Assembly (NCBI GenBank): GCA_964515175.1
Contig: CAZEUR010000058.1
Coordinates: 1 to 5,299 of the forward strand
Direction of reading: 5' to 3'
Origin: CAIWGV01 sp964515175
GTDB lineage: Bacteria; Pseudomonadota; Alphaproteobacteria; UBA7879; UBA5542
Length of the DNA: 5,299 nt
Position 1 is the stretch's first letter. Each line of letters begins with the position of its first letter. A program made the position numbers and the translations under genes. A model generated the notes under the pieces. That model was not told the DNA's origin and ran no database searches. It saw nothing but the letters and a program-made list of their open reading frames with translations. This document shows, piece after piece, positions 1 to 5,299 of this stretch.

Positions 1-1
1 C

Positions 2-1126
2 GGGACAACTTCTTTTCATCGCACACTGCCTACCTTCAGAAGACGAGATGTGGGGAGCTTCCCCCCCACTGCTCCTTCAGAAGAATACGGCTCCATTGCC
101 ACTTCAGGCGCAGCAAGTCATGGGCCTTCCTTGTTTATTTTTATAAACACAGTTTATCGTTTCTTATTTGACCAACCCTCTCGCCAACCTTCCCGCCCGT
201 CCATTGTTTCTTTAGAAGACGATTTTTTTTCTTTAGAAGACGGCAGGAACATAACAATCTCGGAAAGTTTCCTAAGCCCCCCCCTCGTTAATGCCTGCGC
301 CTATGACGCCCCCTCCTATAACAGATGTGTGGCCCTCAGGGAGCCTGCCTCAAGAATGGCAACTCAGATGGAAAGTGGATCCCTTTCCATGGCTCTTATT
401 ACTTATGGAGCACGCTGTCTTTTGGATAAAACCTTTGAAACCATGTTCCCCGAGCCGGATTTTGACTATTATGAAGGAGCTCCCGCAGCCCCTGCGCTCA
501 TAAGCTCCCTTCAAAACAGTATCCGGGAAACCCGTCATCACCTTTGGCCGCTTCAAAACCCCTGGTTTTATGGGGATACTTTAGAGACCATAGAAGGAAC
601 TCTTTCCCACGCCCTTAAAAGTGACGGAAAAATATCCACGGCAAAAATAAATGATCTGAAAGCGGACCTAGATGCCCTAAGGAAAGATTTAGAATTAGAA
701 AGCTACGTGGCTTTTACCAAACTGAAAGCTCCTCAAAAAGCAATTTTACAGCTAAAGCATGCCATTTTTGGCCTTGATGAGTTCCTTCAGGATCTTGATC
801 CTCAGAAAAGAGAACCAGACTGGTTCTTTGAAATAACAAGGCAGCGCCTCAACCACTTCCAAAATCAATTGTCAGCCTTTGAAAAACAGCCCACTAAAAA
901 ATTCTACGAACGTTTGAATGGGGAGTTTGAGTTATTTTCTAAAAACCTCCAACAAAAGCTTGGCCTAAACATTCCTGTCACCTATGCCTCCTATTTACAT
1001 TGGATAGATGGAATGAAGAGGCGACTTTGCGAAATACGCGCCGAAAGAAAGTTCGAGCAGAAAAAAACAAAACTTGACAAATTTCAACGAACCGTTGAAG
1101 ATCCGGCGTATTTTCACTGTATTTAG
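2..1126 (+). CDS. Hypothetical helical protein, probably 5'-partial, with homopolymer tracts
   Basis: I do not recognise this protein. The frame is open from base 2 to the TAG at 1124-1126. A GTG at 50 would give 358 residues, but no good Shine-Dalgarno precedes it and the frame continues upstream without a stop, so the gene most likely begins outside the window. Numbered from that GTG, residues 1-110 are low-complexity and rich in Ser and Pro, with one hydrophobic stretch at 28-40 (LFIFINTVYRFLF) that contains an Arg and is short for a membrane span. A heptapeptide duplication (SLEDDFF, then SLEDG) lies at 54-64. Residues 150-350 are charged and predicted helical or coiled coil by eye, for example NDLKADLDALRKDLELE at 201-217, and end in a Lys/Arg-rich segment at 323-347. 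No catalytic motif is visible. C7, T8 and C8 tracts in the 5' third could make expression slip-prone. It could be a helical effector-like or structural protein, but that is a guess. Confidence 0.7.
   Translation, partial: GTTSFHRTLPTFRRRDVGSFPPTAPSEEYGSIATSGAASHGPSLFIFINTVYRFLFDQPSRQPSRPSIVSLEDDFFSLEDGRNITISESFLSPPLVNACAYDAPSYNRCVALREPASRMATQMESGSLSMALITYGARCLLDKTFETMFPEPDFDYYEGAPAAPALISSLQNSIRETRHHLWPLQNPWFYGDTLETIEGTLSHALKSDGKISTAKINDLKADLDALRKDLELESYVAFTKLKAPQKAILQLKHAIFGLDEFLQDLDPQKREPDWFFEITRQRLNHFQNQLSAFEKQPTKKFYERLNGEFELFSKNLQQKLGLNIPVTYASYLHWIDGMKRRLCEIRAERKFEQKKTKLDKFQRTVEDPAYFHCI
61..67 (+). repeat. C7 homopolymer tract in coding sequence
   Basis: Seven consecutive C residues lie four codons after the possible GTG start at 50, spanning the end of a Phe codon and two Pro codons. 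Poly-C tracts near the 5' end of surface or effector genes are known slipped-strand sites in several bacteria. Here, slippage is inferred only from position and from a second, longer C tract downstream. Confidence 0.6.
207..242 (+). repeat. Two copies of a 15-bp direct repeat, 21-bp period, separated by T8
   Basis: TTTCTTTAGAAGACG occurs at 207-221 and again at 228-242. The 21-bp period is exactly seven codons and gives SLEDDFF followed by SLEDG. A run of eight T (223-230) bridges the copies. The duplication keeps the frame, so gain or loss of a unit would change protein length only, whereas slippage in the T run would shift the frame. Confidence 0.8.
277..284 (+). repeat. C8 homopolymer tract in coding sequence
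   Basis: Eight consecutive C residues are read as part of Ser, two Pro codons and the first base of Leu. Reading by hand, one extra C brings a TAA into frame four codons after the affected Ser codon. One fewer C moves translation into a frame that stops at 503. Either change would cut the protein before its helical two thirds, as expected of an on/off contingency tract. Variation itself cannot be seen in one sequence. Confidence 0.65.
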
Positions 1127-1154
1127 CTTCACTTTCACGGTTGCCGCTTGAGTC

Positions 1155-1265
1155 TTATAGGCCACGAACCCTTACAACAATCTCAGTAATTCTATTAATC
1201 CCATTGGCAAACTGGAGTCGGAAAGAAGTAACCCCGTCTTTCTGAGGAAGCACAACGTGCCAACG
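1155..1265 (-). pseudogene. Possible remnant of a decayed minus-strand gene (C-terminal scrap)
   Basis: On the minus strand, 36 codons are open between a TGA (1266-1268) and a TAA (1155-1157). The reading has ordinary protein composition with alternating hydrophobic residues, for example GVTSFRLQFANG and ITEIVVRVRGL, like a beta-strand-rich C-terminus. It has no start codon or ribosome site and stops flank it upstream. A chance open frame of this length is quite possible. I recognise no family. Confidence 0.15.
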
Positions 1266-1272
1266 TCAGAAA
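1239..1272. repeat. Nested inverted repeat upstream of the Sel1 gene promoter
   Basis: TTTCTGA at 1239-1245 is the exact reverse complement of TCAGAAA at 1266-1272. Between them, GCAC (1250-1253) and GTGC (1257-1260) form an inner hairpin with a 3-base loop. No T tract follows on either strand, so it is not a standard Rho-independent terminator. It lies about 23 bp upstream of the -35 box at 1295 and might be a regulator site or the scar of a mobile element. Confidence 0.4.
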
Positions 1273-1294
1273 AACTACTCGTAAATTAAGAACC

Positions 1295-1323
1295 TTTACA
1301 CAGCAAATAATAGGTGATATATG
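1295..1323 (+). promoter_or_regulatory. Putative sigma70-type promoter of the Sel1-repeat gene
   Basis: A -35 box TTTACA (1295-1300, 5 of 6 to consensus) is followed by a 17-bp spacer and TATATG (1318-1323, 4 of 6). TG at 1315-1316 sits in the extended -10 position. Transcription would start near 1330, giving a leader of roughly 55 nt. The box overlaps a GTG at 1314 that would otherwise lengthen the ORF, which argues against that start. Confidence 0.5.
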
Positions 1324-1373
1324 GTCCTTGGGTACTGAGAATTAGGCATTTTCGAAAAGTTTTTAAATCATTG

Positions 1374-1379
1374 AGGAGG
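1374..1379 (+). promoter_or_regulatory. Ribosome binding site AGGAGG that decides the start at 1386
   Basis: A full AGGAGG lies six bases before ATG 1386. It selects this ATG over the in-frame GTG at 1314, which has no such site and lies within the promoter. Confidence 0.85.
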
Positions 1380-1385
1380 AAAACG

Positions 1386-1823
1386 ATGAAAATATTTTTT
1401 GTAATGACGGCTCTGATGGCAGGTGCGGGAGCATCCTCTTTTGCGGCAATGCATGGATACGGCGATGATTATGAACGCCAGAAAACGCCTGTACACCGCC
1501 CGAGTGATTTAGATAAACAAATTGAACTCGAGAGACTTAAAATTGAGAGGCTTCGATTAGAGAGAAATGAAATAGTCTGGGAGAATTTACCCGACAGATT
1601 GAGAGATTGGACTCCCGCTCATGTCAGGGCTGTAAAAAAAGAAGCAGATAAAGGCAACCCTGACGCTATATGTGAACTTGGAAGAGTCTATGTCAAAGGA
1701 TATGGTGGAGAAGAAATTAAACCCAACTCAGGAAAAGATCTTTTGGAGAAGGCAGAACGTTTGGGTGTCCCATCTGCGACAAAATATCTGAGAATTTATA
1801 GAAGAGACGGTCTCATTTTTTAA
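1386..1823 (+). CDS. Secreted protein with a charged helix and one Sel1-like repeat
   Basis: This 145-aa protein carries a Sec-type signal peptide: MK, a hydrophobic core at residues 3-16, and a likely cut after A20 (S-F-A) or A21. Residues 41-62 form a strongly charged helix with near-repeats (ELERLKIERLRLER), probably a short coiled coil. Residues about 80-138 match the Sel1-like, TPR-related pattern: A at 82, ADKGNPDAICELGRVYVKGYGG at 87-108 and LLEKAERLGVPSA at 119-131, as in the family's LG..Y..G and KA...G..A spacing. Sel1 repeats are alpha-alpha hairpins that usually bind other proteins, and exported members in host-associated bacteria often act in envelope or host interactions. The role here is unknown, and a single repeat is short for the family. 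It is monocistronic, with its own promoter, and converges on the next gene across 31 bp. The start is fixed by the ideal Shine-Dalgarno and the signal peptide. Confidence 0.85.
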   Translation: MKIFFVMTALMAGAGASSFAAMHGYGDDYERQKTPVHRPSDLDKQIELERLKIERLRLERNEIVWENLPDRLRDWTPAHVRAVKKEADKGNPDAICELGRVYVKGYGGEEIKPNSGKDLLEKAERLGVPSATKYLRIYRRDGLIF

Positions 1824-1834
1824 AAATCTTTTTT
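1804..1834 (+). terminator. Weak candidate Rho-independent terminator overlapping the Sel1 gene's stop
   Basis: GAGA (1804-1807) pairs with TCTC (1811-1814) around a CGG loop and is followed by A and six T (1816-1821), then a second run of six T (1829-1834). The stem is only 4 bp and lies in the last codons, so efficiency is doubtful. It is the only terminator-like structure in the short convergent gap. Confidence 0.3.
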
Positions 1835-1854
1835 CTTTCTAGAGCTATCTATTC

Positions 1855-2934
1855 TTAAGAGCCACTGCTGCAGCTGCTTGGGTTTCTGTAGCAGGAATCC
1901 CATTGCTTAAGGATTTGTAAGGTTTCCTGGCTTCCCTTATAAACTTCCTTAGATTCCCTAAAGAAAGAGCCCCTGCGGGGCACTTGGTTAAAATACCGAC
2001 TCATCGTAGATCTTGCCTCTGTTAGATAGCGGGTCCGACTTTTAACCCATGACTCGGCGTAGGATGAAGAGGATCCACCTGCGTGTGAGGGGTGGTGATA
2101 AGTGAGAAAATGCTGAGGTTCTCGCCGTTCTTCATCCTCATCATCAACATTTCCTCCATGAGACGGCAAAGGTTCTTCTTTCCCCCCATTCTTTACCCAT
2201 TTGAAAAAGGCTTGTTTTAAGCGATTTTCTGACTCCGCTTCCGCCACCTCTCTGTTTATGATGGCGATCATAAGAACACTCATGGCTGCCGAGGTATAAT
2301 TCAAATCATTGGCAAGGGAAATCCATTGGGCCTGGGTGTACCCAGAAGAGCTATGGGCATTCTCCACAGCTTTTTTATGCCCCATGGCAGAGGCCTCCAT
2401 ATCTTTTTCTAAATTCTTATAGTAGCGATCCAGGCTTTGGCTATCTCTTTTAATGTCCTTCAGATCTTGATCCAGGTTCAAACTTCTCCATTTGGCAATT
2501 GAAAGGACAAAGGGCTTCAGATTATTCTCTTGGATAAATTTGGCTGAAAGAGGGCCCGAGGCCTGCTCTTGGGGACCCAAAGACGCAGCGCCTGATTGTA
2601 AGACATCCCTTTTTCTAACCCGCGGCAGATACCGCGCCAACGTACTGCGTCGAACATAGGAATGGGGATACCGTCCAAATTGGCCCCTTGTGTCCTTGTT
2701 GGGTTTCTGAAAACTATTCCCCCACTTATAAGCTCTCTGGGCAAGAGCATTTAACCCCATAACACCCCCCTGAAGGGCCATGTTCTCACCCACAAAGGCC
2801 GCTTGGTTGGCAACGGAATACCCCGAATAGGGATTATACCTCCCCACATCAGATCCAAACCCAGAATCTGCTAACACTTCTTCCCCCAGGCACAAACCGC
2901 CGAGCAAAACACCAATAATCTTGAAACTGTTCAT
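1855..2934 (-). CDS. Exported helical protein of unknown function
   Basis: I do not recognise this 359-aa protein. It begins with a Sec signal peptide: N-S-F-K, a hydrophobic core at 6-16, and a probable cut after A22 (V-L-A) before DSGFGSDVG. The Cys at 15 is not in a proper lipobox, since Leu precedes it. Residues 40-66 are a small-residue segment (FVGENMALQGGVMGLNALAQ), 84-110 are basic and Tyr/Arg-rich, and 148-240 are long charged helices around a hydrophobic stretch at 216-227 (AAMSVLMIAIIN). An acidic run, DDEDEER, lies at 264-270, a His/Ser-rich linker at 275-292, and the tail has two Cys (348, 355). Helical exported proteins of this kind include VirB5/TrbJ-like conjugation components, but I see no decisive motif and do not assign one. 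AGG six bases before the ATG is a modest ribosome site. It diverges from the autotransporter gene and may share its control. Confidence 0.8.
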   Translation of the reverse strand: MNSFKIIGVLLGGLCLGEEVLADSGFGSDVGRYNPYSGYSVANQAAFVGENMALQGGVMGLNALAQRAYKWGNSFQKPNKDTRGQFGRYPHSYVRRSTLARYLPRVRKRDVLQSGAASLGPQEQASGPLSAKFIQENNLKPFVLSIAKWRSLNLDQDLKDIKRDSQSLDRYYKNLEKDMEASAMGHKKAVENAHSSSGYTQAQWISLANDLNYTSAAMSVLMIAIINREVAEAESENRLKQAFFKWVKNGGKEEPLPSHGGNVDDEDEERREPQHFLTYHHPSHAGGSSSSYAESWVKSRTRYLTEARSTMSRYFNQVPRRGSFFRESKEVYKGSQETLQILKQWDSCYRNPSSCSSGS

Positions 2935-2967
2935 GAAACGCCTACCCTATTTTCGTCTTATGGGATC

Positions 2968-2995
2968 AGTATACCCGAATTCTTGGAAGGTGCAA
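2968..2995 (-). promoter_or_regulatory. Putative promoter of the exported 359-aa protein
   Basis: Read on the minus strand, TTGCAC (2990-2995) is a weak -35 box (3 of 6). After a 16-bp spacer comes TATACT (2968-2973), which is 5 of 6 for a -10 box. Transcription would start near 2961, leaving a leader of about 27 nt. The -35 box sits next to the left arm of the inverted repeat at 2997-3003. Confidence 0.4.
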
Positions 2996-2996
2996 A

Positions 2997-3042
2997 TGTG
3001 CCCCTCCCCTCAGACTGTCGGCAGAATAGAATGAAGGGCACA
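2997..3042. repeat. Inverted repeat between the two divergent promoters, possible operator
   Basis: TGTGCCC (2997-3003) and GGGCACA (3036-3042) are perfect 7-bp inverted arms separated by 32 bp. One arm adjoins the minus-strand -35 box and the other lies 8 bp upstream of the plus-strand -35 box. This is a suitable position for a regulator acting on both genes. A binding role is inferred. Confidence 0.4.
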
Positions 3043-3050
3043 GAAATTCA

Positions 3051-3080
3051 CTGACAAAATTATAAAATGTTCGCTATAAT
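3051..3080 (+). promoter_or_regulatory. Strong sigma70-type promoter of the autotransporter gene
   Basis: CTGACA (3051-3056, 5 of 6) lies 18 bp before a perfect TATAAT (3075-3080). A second TATAAT at 3082-3087 has no matching -35 box. Transcription would start near 3087, giving a leader of about 26 nt that contains the ribosome site. Confidence 0.7.
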
Positions 3081-3098
3081 GTATAATAATAAAAAAAT

Positions 3099-3104
3099 AG
3101 GGGG
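3099..3104 (+). promoter_or_regulatory. Ribosome binding site AGGGGG supporting the TTG start at 3113
   Basis: AGGGGG is eight bases upstream of TTG 3113. The codons that follow read as a classic signal peptide with two Lys at the front, so TTG is the likely start although it is a rare initiator. No ATG is available in frame near the signal peptide. Confidence 0.75.
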
Positions 3105-3112
3105 TATCAATC

Positions 3113-5029
3113 TTGAAAAAAGCTAAATTTCTAATTTTTTTAGGTCTTTTGGAACTCCAAAGGAGTATTGTTTTTGCAGCAGCTCCCGCGGTCATTGATA
3201 TTGTTACGGGAAATGGGATCATCTTTCAAATTAATGGTGATGGAGAATATTCTGCCAACCAAGTAGCCGATACTCTTATAAATAATAGCACTGCCTATAC
3301 TTATGATGGGCCAGAGACAGGCGGGGTTCGGGATGTCACCGCTATTAACAACGCCTCCTACGAAGCCTTACAAAATGATAGCAGATATCTGGTTGGAAAC
3401 TCTTCAGTTGTGAAAGTAAACACTCCTATTACCGGAACAATTTTTGTTGTATTGGGAAAAGGTTCAACCTTATCTGGCAATGCCACTGTTAACATAGTGA
3501 GTATCGCTTCTGGCGCTTCTTTCTCTATAAATAGCTCTACAACTGTTAATTCCCTTCAAATGCTGCGAGGAACTTTAGACCAAAGGAACATTTCAGCCCC
3601 CCTCACTATTTCTGGTGTTTTTTCTATGCCGAGCGCCACTTTAATCCTGCCTCTATCCCAATCAGGACAAGTTCAAAGCTATCTCTCCTGTGCTGGTGGA
3701 GCAGGCCCATACAATACTAATCAATCCTTCTCCGTCGTATTTTCTAACCCCCTCAACGCTCCTCTGACCACAGGACAAGACTATCCTATTATTTCCGGAT
3801 CTCAGCACGGGCCCCAATTACCGGCATCTTCTCTAATAAATCTTTCCGTCATGGATGCTTCTGGTCAAATAATCCCTATAACTTCTTTTAAATACACACC
3901 TACCTTTGATGTGACAGGAAACTGCACAGTACAATTTTCCATAGCCCCAAAAATTTACAACGGCCAGCATCATGAGCAAGGTGGCAGAACATCTACCTAC
4001 GCTCATCAACATATTCAGACAATGACAGGAAGTGCCTTGTCTGTTGCCCGGGAAGGAAGGGAAGGATCTTATGTCAGATACACAGGATCTTTTACATCAA
4101 ACCCCTTTAAAGCGCCCAACTTGGGTGATTTTATGCCGATGACGGAGGGAGCCCGGGCCTATTCATCCCAAGAGAATATTGAGCGTTGGTCACCTTTAAG
4201 GACGGAAAAAACAGGCCTTTGGGCGCAGCCTTTTGGCATGATTTTGAGGGAAGTCTCCCAGCAAGGGCAGCGCGGCTTTAACTCTAGAACAGCTGGCGTC
4301 TTGTTTGGGATAGATCATAAGATCCGCCATGACTTAATTGTCGGAGGTGCCGTTGGATACGCAACAACGAAACAATCCCTTGATGAAAATTCAGGAAAGA
4401 CTTCTGTCCGAGATCGTTTCGTTAATCTATTTGCAAGCTGGTTTAAGGACGCCTGGCATCTAGATGGGGCCCTTCTCTTCGGGTATGAGCATTATAATCA
4501 ATCTCGAAATGTAGGGAATAATGTTTTTGCTTCAAACCACCATGCCGGATTTCTCCTCACACCTCATCTAGGGGGTGGGTATACCTTTACGACAAAAGCT
4601 GGAAAATTGTCCGTATTTGCCAATTTTGACTATACCTACTGTAAGCAATTTGGATACAAAGAAACAGGCGCGAATGTGAATGATCTTTATGTGAAATCAA
4701 GCCTGGCAACCATGATCCGCAGCGAGGTGGGAACGTCTATTTCACAAGAATATTCATATTCCCATAGTATCTGGAATCCTAAATTTGCTCTTTCCCTGGT
4801 TAATAAACAGCCAATCCGCAAAGGAAATATTATTACCGGAGAAGGATCTTCTTTTGAGGGATCCAATGCCCCTTCCACAAACATCTCCCCCGCCCTTTAT
4901 TCAACCCTTAACCATGAGGATGGATGGTCCCTTGCCGCAGGACTTGTAGGAGAGTTTGGAGTTCGCTACAATATGGGAGAAGTCTTCCTAAAGGTCTCAA
5001 AGAAATTGGGGACATCAAGAGGCTTCTAA
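3113..5029 (+). CDS. Autotransporter (type Va) outer-membrane protein, C-terminus possibly truncated
   Basis: This 638-aa protein has the type V secretion layout. Residues 1-22 are a Sec signal peptide (MKKAKFLIFLGLL..., cut near V-F-A/A), with an unusual charged break, ELQR, inside the hydrophobic part. Residues 23 to about 360 form a passenger rich in Ser, Thr, Asn and Gly with short repeated strand patterns (GNATVNIVSIASGASFSINS), as in beta-helical passengers, and no protease triad is seen. It has two Cys, at 193 and 271. From G368 the autotransporter barrel domain is clear: GLWAQPFG, TAGVLFGIDHKI, LIVGGAVGYAT, FASWFKDAWHLDGALLFGY, LGGGYTF, and finally GLVGEFGVRYNMGEVFLKVSK. The barrel would insert in the outer membrane through BAM and expose or release the passenger. 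Family members normally end in one more aromatic strand such as G..Y.F/W. Here the stop comes right after GTSRGF, so the last strand seems absent. A T7 run (3135-3141) lies in the signal-peptide codons. Confidence 0.92.
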   Translation: MKKAKFLIFLGLLELQRSIVFAAAPAVIDIVTGNGIIFQINGDGEYSANQVADTLINNSTAYTYDGPETGGVRDVTAINNASYEALQNDSRYLVGNSSVVKVNTPITGTIFVVLGKGSTLSGNATVNIVSIASGASFSINSSTTVNSLQMLRGTLDQRNISAPLTISGVFSMPSATLILPLSQSGQVQSYLSCAGGAGPYNTNQSFSVVFSNPLNAPLTTGQDYPIISGSQHGPQLPASSLINLSVMDASGQIIPITSFKYTPTFDVTGNCTVQFSIAPKIYNGQHHEQGGRTSTYAHQHIQTMTGSALSVAREGREGSYVRYTGSFTSNPFKAPNLGDFMPMTEGARAYSSQENIERWSPLRTEKTGLWAQPFGMILREVSQQGQRGFNSRTAGVLFGIDHKIRHDLIVGGAVGYATTKQSLDENSGKTSVRDRFVNLFASWFKDAWHLDGALLFGYEHYNQSRNVGNNVFASNHHAGFLLTPHLGGGYTFTTKAGKLSVFANFDYTYCKQFGYKETGANVNDLYVKSSLATMIRSEVGTSISQEYSYSHSIWNPKFALSLVNKQPIRKGNIITGEGSSFEGSNAPSTNISPALYSTLNHEDGWSLAAGLVGEFGVRYNMGEVFLKVSKKLGTSRGF

Positions 5030-5299
5030 GGATCTATCTCCCTATCACCCAGGAGGCCGCTGATGCACCCAAGCCTGTTCTTCGGATCCATACTCTACCG
5101 AGACAAACCCAATGGTCGCAGAGAGTGGAGACAAAATACACACATCAAAACCAAAGGGCTCGTGACTCACAGAATCTTCCACAACTGCATATCGCAGCGT
5201 ATCTGTACGCAAGGGACTCCTTTCGATTGCATATACTGACTGTTACTAGGTTCTGTGAACATTTCTTAGGAGGGAAGTAAGAAAGTTGGTAGTATCCGT
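5030..5299. other. Downstream region without a convincing gene, possible foreign junction
   Basis: No terminator is seen after the autotransporter stop. Several frames on both strands stay open for 50-70 codons, but none resembles a known protein. GCGTA (5197-5201) pairs with TACGC (5206-5210) around TCTG, without a T tract. GGTTCTGTGAACA (5249-5261) contains the palindrome GTTC-TGT-GAAC and has the look of an insertion-sequence end, but no partner copy exists in the window. AGGAGG at 5268-5273 is followed by TTG at 5286, a spacing too long to call a gene start. Confidence 0.4.
5063..5239 (+). CDS. Doubtful small ORF, 58 aa, with a perfect Shine-Dalgarno
   Basis: ATG 5063 is preceded by AGGAGG (5051-5056) at the ideal spacing of six bases and runs to TGA 5237-5239. 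The product begins MHPSLFFGSILYRDKPNG, is basic, has three Cys and matches nothing I know. It lies in the same frame as the autotransporter, 33 bp after its stop. On the opposite strand a 55-codon ORF (5045-5212, TTG start, AGGAG before it) overlaps it almost fully and has an equally natural composition. At most one is likely real. The Shine-Dalgarno is the only positive evidence. Confidence 0.25.
   Translation: MHPSLFFGSILYRDKPNGRREWRQNTHIKTKGLVTHRIFHNCISQRICTQGTPFDCIY

Noticed and set aside
291..503. Plus-strand ORF of 70 aa inside the first gene
   Set aside because: Shadow frame of the longer ORF with Pro- and Trp-rich, unnatural composition and no ribosome site. It matters only as the frame reached if the C8 tract loses one C.
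1314..1385. Longer GTG-started form of the Sel1-repeat protein
   Set aside because: The GTG lies inside the predicted promoter and has no ribosome site. The ATG at 1386 has a perfect AGGAGG and begins the signal peptide.
2517..2750. Second minus-strand ORF inside the 359-aa gene
   Set aside because: Fully nested in another frame of a gene with a clear signal peptide, and with no ribosome site of its own.
2887..2892. Lipoprotein lipobox at C15 of the 359-aa protein
   Set aside because: The residues before Cys are G-G-L, and Leu at -1 does not fit the Gly/Ala/Ser rule. A standard signal-peptidase site after A22 fits better.
3010..3222. Minus-strand ORF across the autotransporter promoter and signal peptide
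   Set aside because: Its hydrophobic content is the antisense of the signal peptide and AT-rich promoter. The plus-strand gene explains this region.
4687..4884. Minus-strand ORF of 65 aa inside the barrel domain
   Set aside because: Antisense shadow of well-recognised barrel strands, with no independent start signal.
5197..5210. Terminator hairpin after the autotransporter
   Set aside because: The 5-bp stem has no T tract after it on either strand and lies about 170 bp after the stop.
4924..5280. Plus-strand 118-aa ORF as a frameshifted autotransporter C-terminus
   Set aside because: It reads KEIG after the shift, which hints at the barrel, but no strand with the aromatic beta-signal follows, and the rest is Arg/Gln-rich shadow-like sequence.

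Overview
The window holds four protein-coding regions, and at least three of the proteins are exported. The last large gene encodes an outer-membrane autotransporter with a type V beta-barrel, so the host is Gram-negative. GC content looks moderate, in the 40s by eye. A secreted Sel1-repeat protein beside an autotransporter and two orphan helical proteins is reminiscent of host-associated Alphaproteobacteria such as Holosporales-like endosymbionts. That lineage is a guess from gene style; no rRNA or housekeeping gene is present to test it.

Layout, left to right. (1) Bases 2-1126, plus strand: an unrecognised, largely helical protein whose frame is still open at the left edge, so it is probably 5' truncated. 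Its 5' third carries a C7, a T8 and a C8 tract and a 21-bp-period duplication, which resembles a phase-variable gene. (2) Bases 1127-1385: a gap with a nested inverted repeat, a possible scrap of a decayed minus-strand gene and a good sigma70-like promoter. (3) Bases 1386-1823, plus: a small secreted protein with a charged helix and one Sel1-like repeat, started from an ideal AGGAGG. (4) Bases 1855-2934, minus: a 359-aa exported protein of unknown function, convergent with gene 3 across 31 bp. (5) Bases 2935-3112: a 178-bp divergent control region with a promoter facing each way and a 7-bp inverted repeat between them. (6) Bases 3113-5029, plus: the autotransporter, with a TTG start, signal peptide, about 340-residue passenger and a barrel that seems to lack its last strand. 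(7) Bases 5030-5299: no convincing gene. It contains one 58-codon ORF with a perfect Shine-Dalgarno, a competing antisense ORF, and a short palindrome near the right edge.

The clearest working relation is the divergent pair (4) and (6), two exported proteins fed from one control region. No metabolic pathway, CRISPR array, tRNA, rRNA or intact insertion sequence is visible. The observations most worth follow-up are the homopolymer tracts of gene 1 and the abnormal C-terminus of the autotransporter. I do not see a clearly new system.
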